NCBI RefSeq assembly: GCF_002005225.1
Contig: NZ_CP019724.1
Span: forward strand, 682,001 to 746,000
Reading direction: 5' to 3'
Length of the DNA stretch: 64,000 nt
Source: Streptomyces pactum
GTDB taxonomy: Bacteria > Actinomycetota > Actinomycetes > Streptomycetales > Streptomycetaceae
Under the pieces are notes generated by a model. The model was not told the DNA's origin. It searched no databases and saw nothing but the letters and a program-made list of their open reading frames with translations. The position numbers and the translations under genes were made by a program. Below, piece after piece: positions 62,629-64,000 of the stretch. The first letter of the stretch is position 1; each line of letters begins with the position of its first letter.

Positions 62629-64000
62629 ATGAGTCCGGTCAACCCGTTCGACGATGCCGCCACGGCCCGCGCAGTCGTCGACGACTCCGGCACCGTGCTG
62701 AAGTGGAACGAGGGCGCCCGTCAGCTACTGGGCCACCCGGCCGCCGACGTCGTGGGACGCCCCGCCGCCGGACTGCTGGCCGCCGACGGCGGCGACGGCA
62801 CGCGTCCCGGGCCCGGCGACGAGCACTGGAGCGGCACCCTCGCACTGCGGCACCGCGACGGGCACACCGTGCCCGTGTGGGTGCTCGCCCACCGCAGACC
62901 GGCGCGGGACGGCGCGCCGGGCACGTGGCTCGCCGTCGCCTCGTTGCAGCGCGGTCCCGACCCGGTGGACGACCCGCTGGTCAGAGCCGCCCTCACGCAG
63001 GCACCCTGCGCCATGATGATCTTCGACGACCAGCTCCTGCTGCGCGGGGTCAACGACGCCATGGCCCAGCTCGTCGGCCTCCCGCCCGACCGCGTCCGAG
63101 GTCTGCGGGCCACCGACATCAGCAGCCGCCCGCAGAACGTGGAGCTCGAACGGCACATGCGCCGGGTACTGGCCTCCGGCCGCCGGTACGACATGCAGAC
63201 CCATCTCAGGGCCGTCGGCGAGAGCCGCGCCCACGCGTGGAGCGCCCGCATCGCACCGCTCACCGACGCCGGCGGTCAGGTGCGCGGCGTGTGTGTGAGC
63301 GCCCACGACCTCACGGAGCAGCACCTCGCCCGGGAGCGGCTGCAACTGGTCAACGAGGCCAGCGTGCGCATCGGCAGCACGCTCGACGTCACCCGTACGG
63401 CACAGGAACTGGCGGACGTGTGCGTGCCCGCGCTCGCCGACTTCGTGAGCGTCGACCTGCTGGACCCGCTCGAGCACGGCGGTGAGCCCGCGGTGGTGCT
63501 CGAACCGCCGGTCGGCCTGCGCAGGACGGCCCACCGGTCGGTCGATCCGGGCGGCCTGGAGGCGGTGGCCGAACCGGGCGAGCTGGACGTGTACCCGGCC
63601 GGCTCGCCCCAGGCCGAGTGCCTGCTCTCGGGGCAGGCGATCGTGGCCGCGGAAGCCTTCGGCGACCTCGACCGGTGGCTCGAGTGGGACCCCGTCCGCC
63701 TCCGGCGGGTCAAGGAGTACGGCATCCACTCCACGATGTCCGTGCCGCTCCAGGCCCGCGGCACCACCCTCGGCGTCGCGGTCTTCACCCGGTTCCGGCG
63801 GCCCTACCCGTTCACCCACGACGACGTGCTGCTGGCCGAGGAGGTCACCGCCCGCGCCGCCGTCTGCATCGACAACGCCCGGCGTTACTCCCGCGAGCGC
63901 GAGGCCACACTGACCCTGCAGCGCAGCCTGCTCCCCCGCTGGCTGCCGCCCACCGCCGCGGTGGAGGCGACCTCCCGCTACCTCCCGGCGGCCCGCTCGG
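62629..64000 (+). CDS. PAS-PAS-GAF SpoIIE-type phosphatase (3' end beyond the window)
   Basis: At least 457 residues, cut by the window end. ATG 62629 has GGAG eight bases before it. Domains: PAS (VVDDSGTVLKWNEGARQLLG, residues 16-35), a second PAS (MMIFDDQLLLRGVNDAMAQL), a GAF domain (SVPLQARGTTLGVAVFTRFR), then the helix and first strand typical of the SpoIIE phosphatase (LQRSLLPRWLPP; SRYLPAARS). The full protein should end in the PP2C core and perhaps an ATPase domain. It is the third such sensor phosphatase in this window. Confidence 0.85.
   Translation, partial: MSPVNPFDDAATARAVVDDSGTVLKWNEGARQLLGHPAADVVGRPAAGLLAADGGDGTRPGPGDEHWSGTLALRHRDGHTVPVWVLAHRRPARDGAPGTWLAVASLQRGPDPVDDPLVRAALTQAPCAMMIFDDQLLLRGVNDAMAQLVGLPPDRVRGLRATDISSRPQNVELERHMRRVLASGRRYDMQTHLRAVGESRAHAWSARIAPLTDAGGQVRGVCVSAHDLTEQHLARERLQLVNEASVRIGSTLDVTRTAQELADVCVPALADFVSVDLLDPLEHGGEPAVVLEPPVGLRRTAHRSVDPGGLEAVAEPGELDVYPAGSPQAECLLSGQAIVAAEAFGDLDRWLEWDPVRLRRVKEYGIHSTMSVPLQARGTTLGVAVFTRFRRPYPFTHDDVLLAEEVTARAAVCIDNARRYSREREATLTLQRSLLPRWLPPTAAVEATSRYLPAARS

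Overview
The window is from a high-GC actinobacterium, almost certainly a Streptomyces close to the S. coelicolor/S. lividans group. The evidence is extreme third-position GC, AGGAG-type ribosome sites before GTG or ATG starts, a Streptomyces subtilisin inhibitor (sti1 type), mycothiol-dependent formaldehyde metabolism, CebR/LacI-type GAGCGCTC operators before secreted glycosidases, and many SpoIIE-type phosphatases. Gene content (secreted hydrolases, regulators, many decayed genes) fits a chromosome-arm accessory region. No rRNA, tRNA, IS element or CRISPR array was seen.

Layout. 0.2-5.5 kb: a Gfo/Idh oxidoreductase, a small gene broken by an in-frame TGA, a secreted GH64 beta-1,3-glucanase with a LacI-type operator, small acidic proteins and a membrane glycosyltransferase-like protein. 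5.7-9.6 kb: a coupled GH65 disaccharide phosphorylase/beta-phosphoglucomutase-like pair and a P-loop kinase. 10-15.5 kb: an RpiR regulator, a flavin reductase, an ATP-grasp protein, a TetR regulator with matching operator-like sites before itself and before a Zn-ribbon/OB-fold gene, and an F420-type oxidoreductase. 15.5-20 kb is a scrap zone: an aminotransferase tail joined to a displaced piece of the GH65 gene, an S1 protease, an EamA permease broken by a palindrome insertion and a further frameshift, and a sugar-ABC operon collapsed into one permease/binding-protein fusion between a ROK regulator and a sugar dehydrogenase. 21-30 kb: L,D-transpeptidase, two SDRs, a mycothiol formaldehyde operon, an ABC exporter, a 12-bp minisatellite ending in a terminator, and a frameshifted CU044_5270-type gene. 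30-40 kb: TetR and a secreted beta-propeller, a phosphoesterase, an orphan dTDP-glucose dehydratase, a CBS protein and two divergent SpoIIE phosphatases.

40-48.4 kb holds the most unusual unit. A TTG-started S1 protease lies divergent to a four-gene peptide-export cassette: a 71-residue Gly-Gly-leader precursor, a hairpin, an HlyD-like adaptor, a C39-peptidase ABC exporter and a second NHLM-type ABC protein. No modifying enzyme is present, and the predicted mature peptide has no Cys, no aromatic and no basic residue and contains an internal duplication. This looks like a dedicated export system for an unmodified hydrophobic peptide.

48-64 kb: a Ppx/GppA phosphatase, a three-gene diiron-like oxidase/methyltransferase/CDGSH cluster, the protease inhibitor sti1 with AdpA-like sites, an FMN-dependent alpha-hydroxy acid oxidase, a sigma-like/zinc-finger/ricin fusion protein, a degenerate Fic-type toxin with its antitoxin, a GH9 cellulase with a perfect CebR-type box, a GH2 beta-galactosidase, and a third SpoIIE-type phosphatase cut by the window end.
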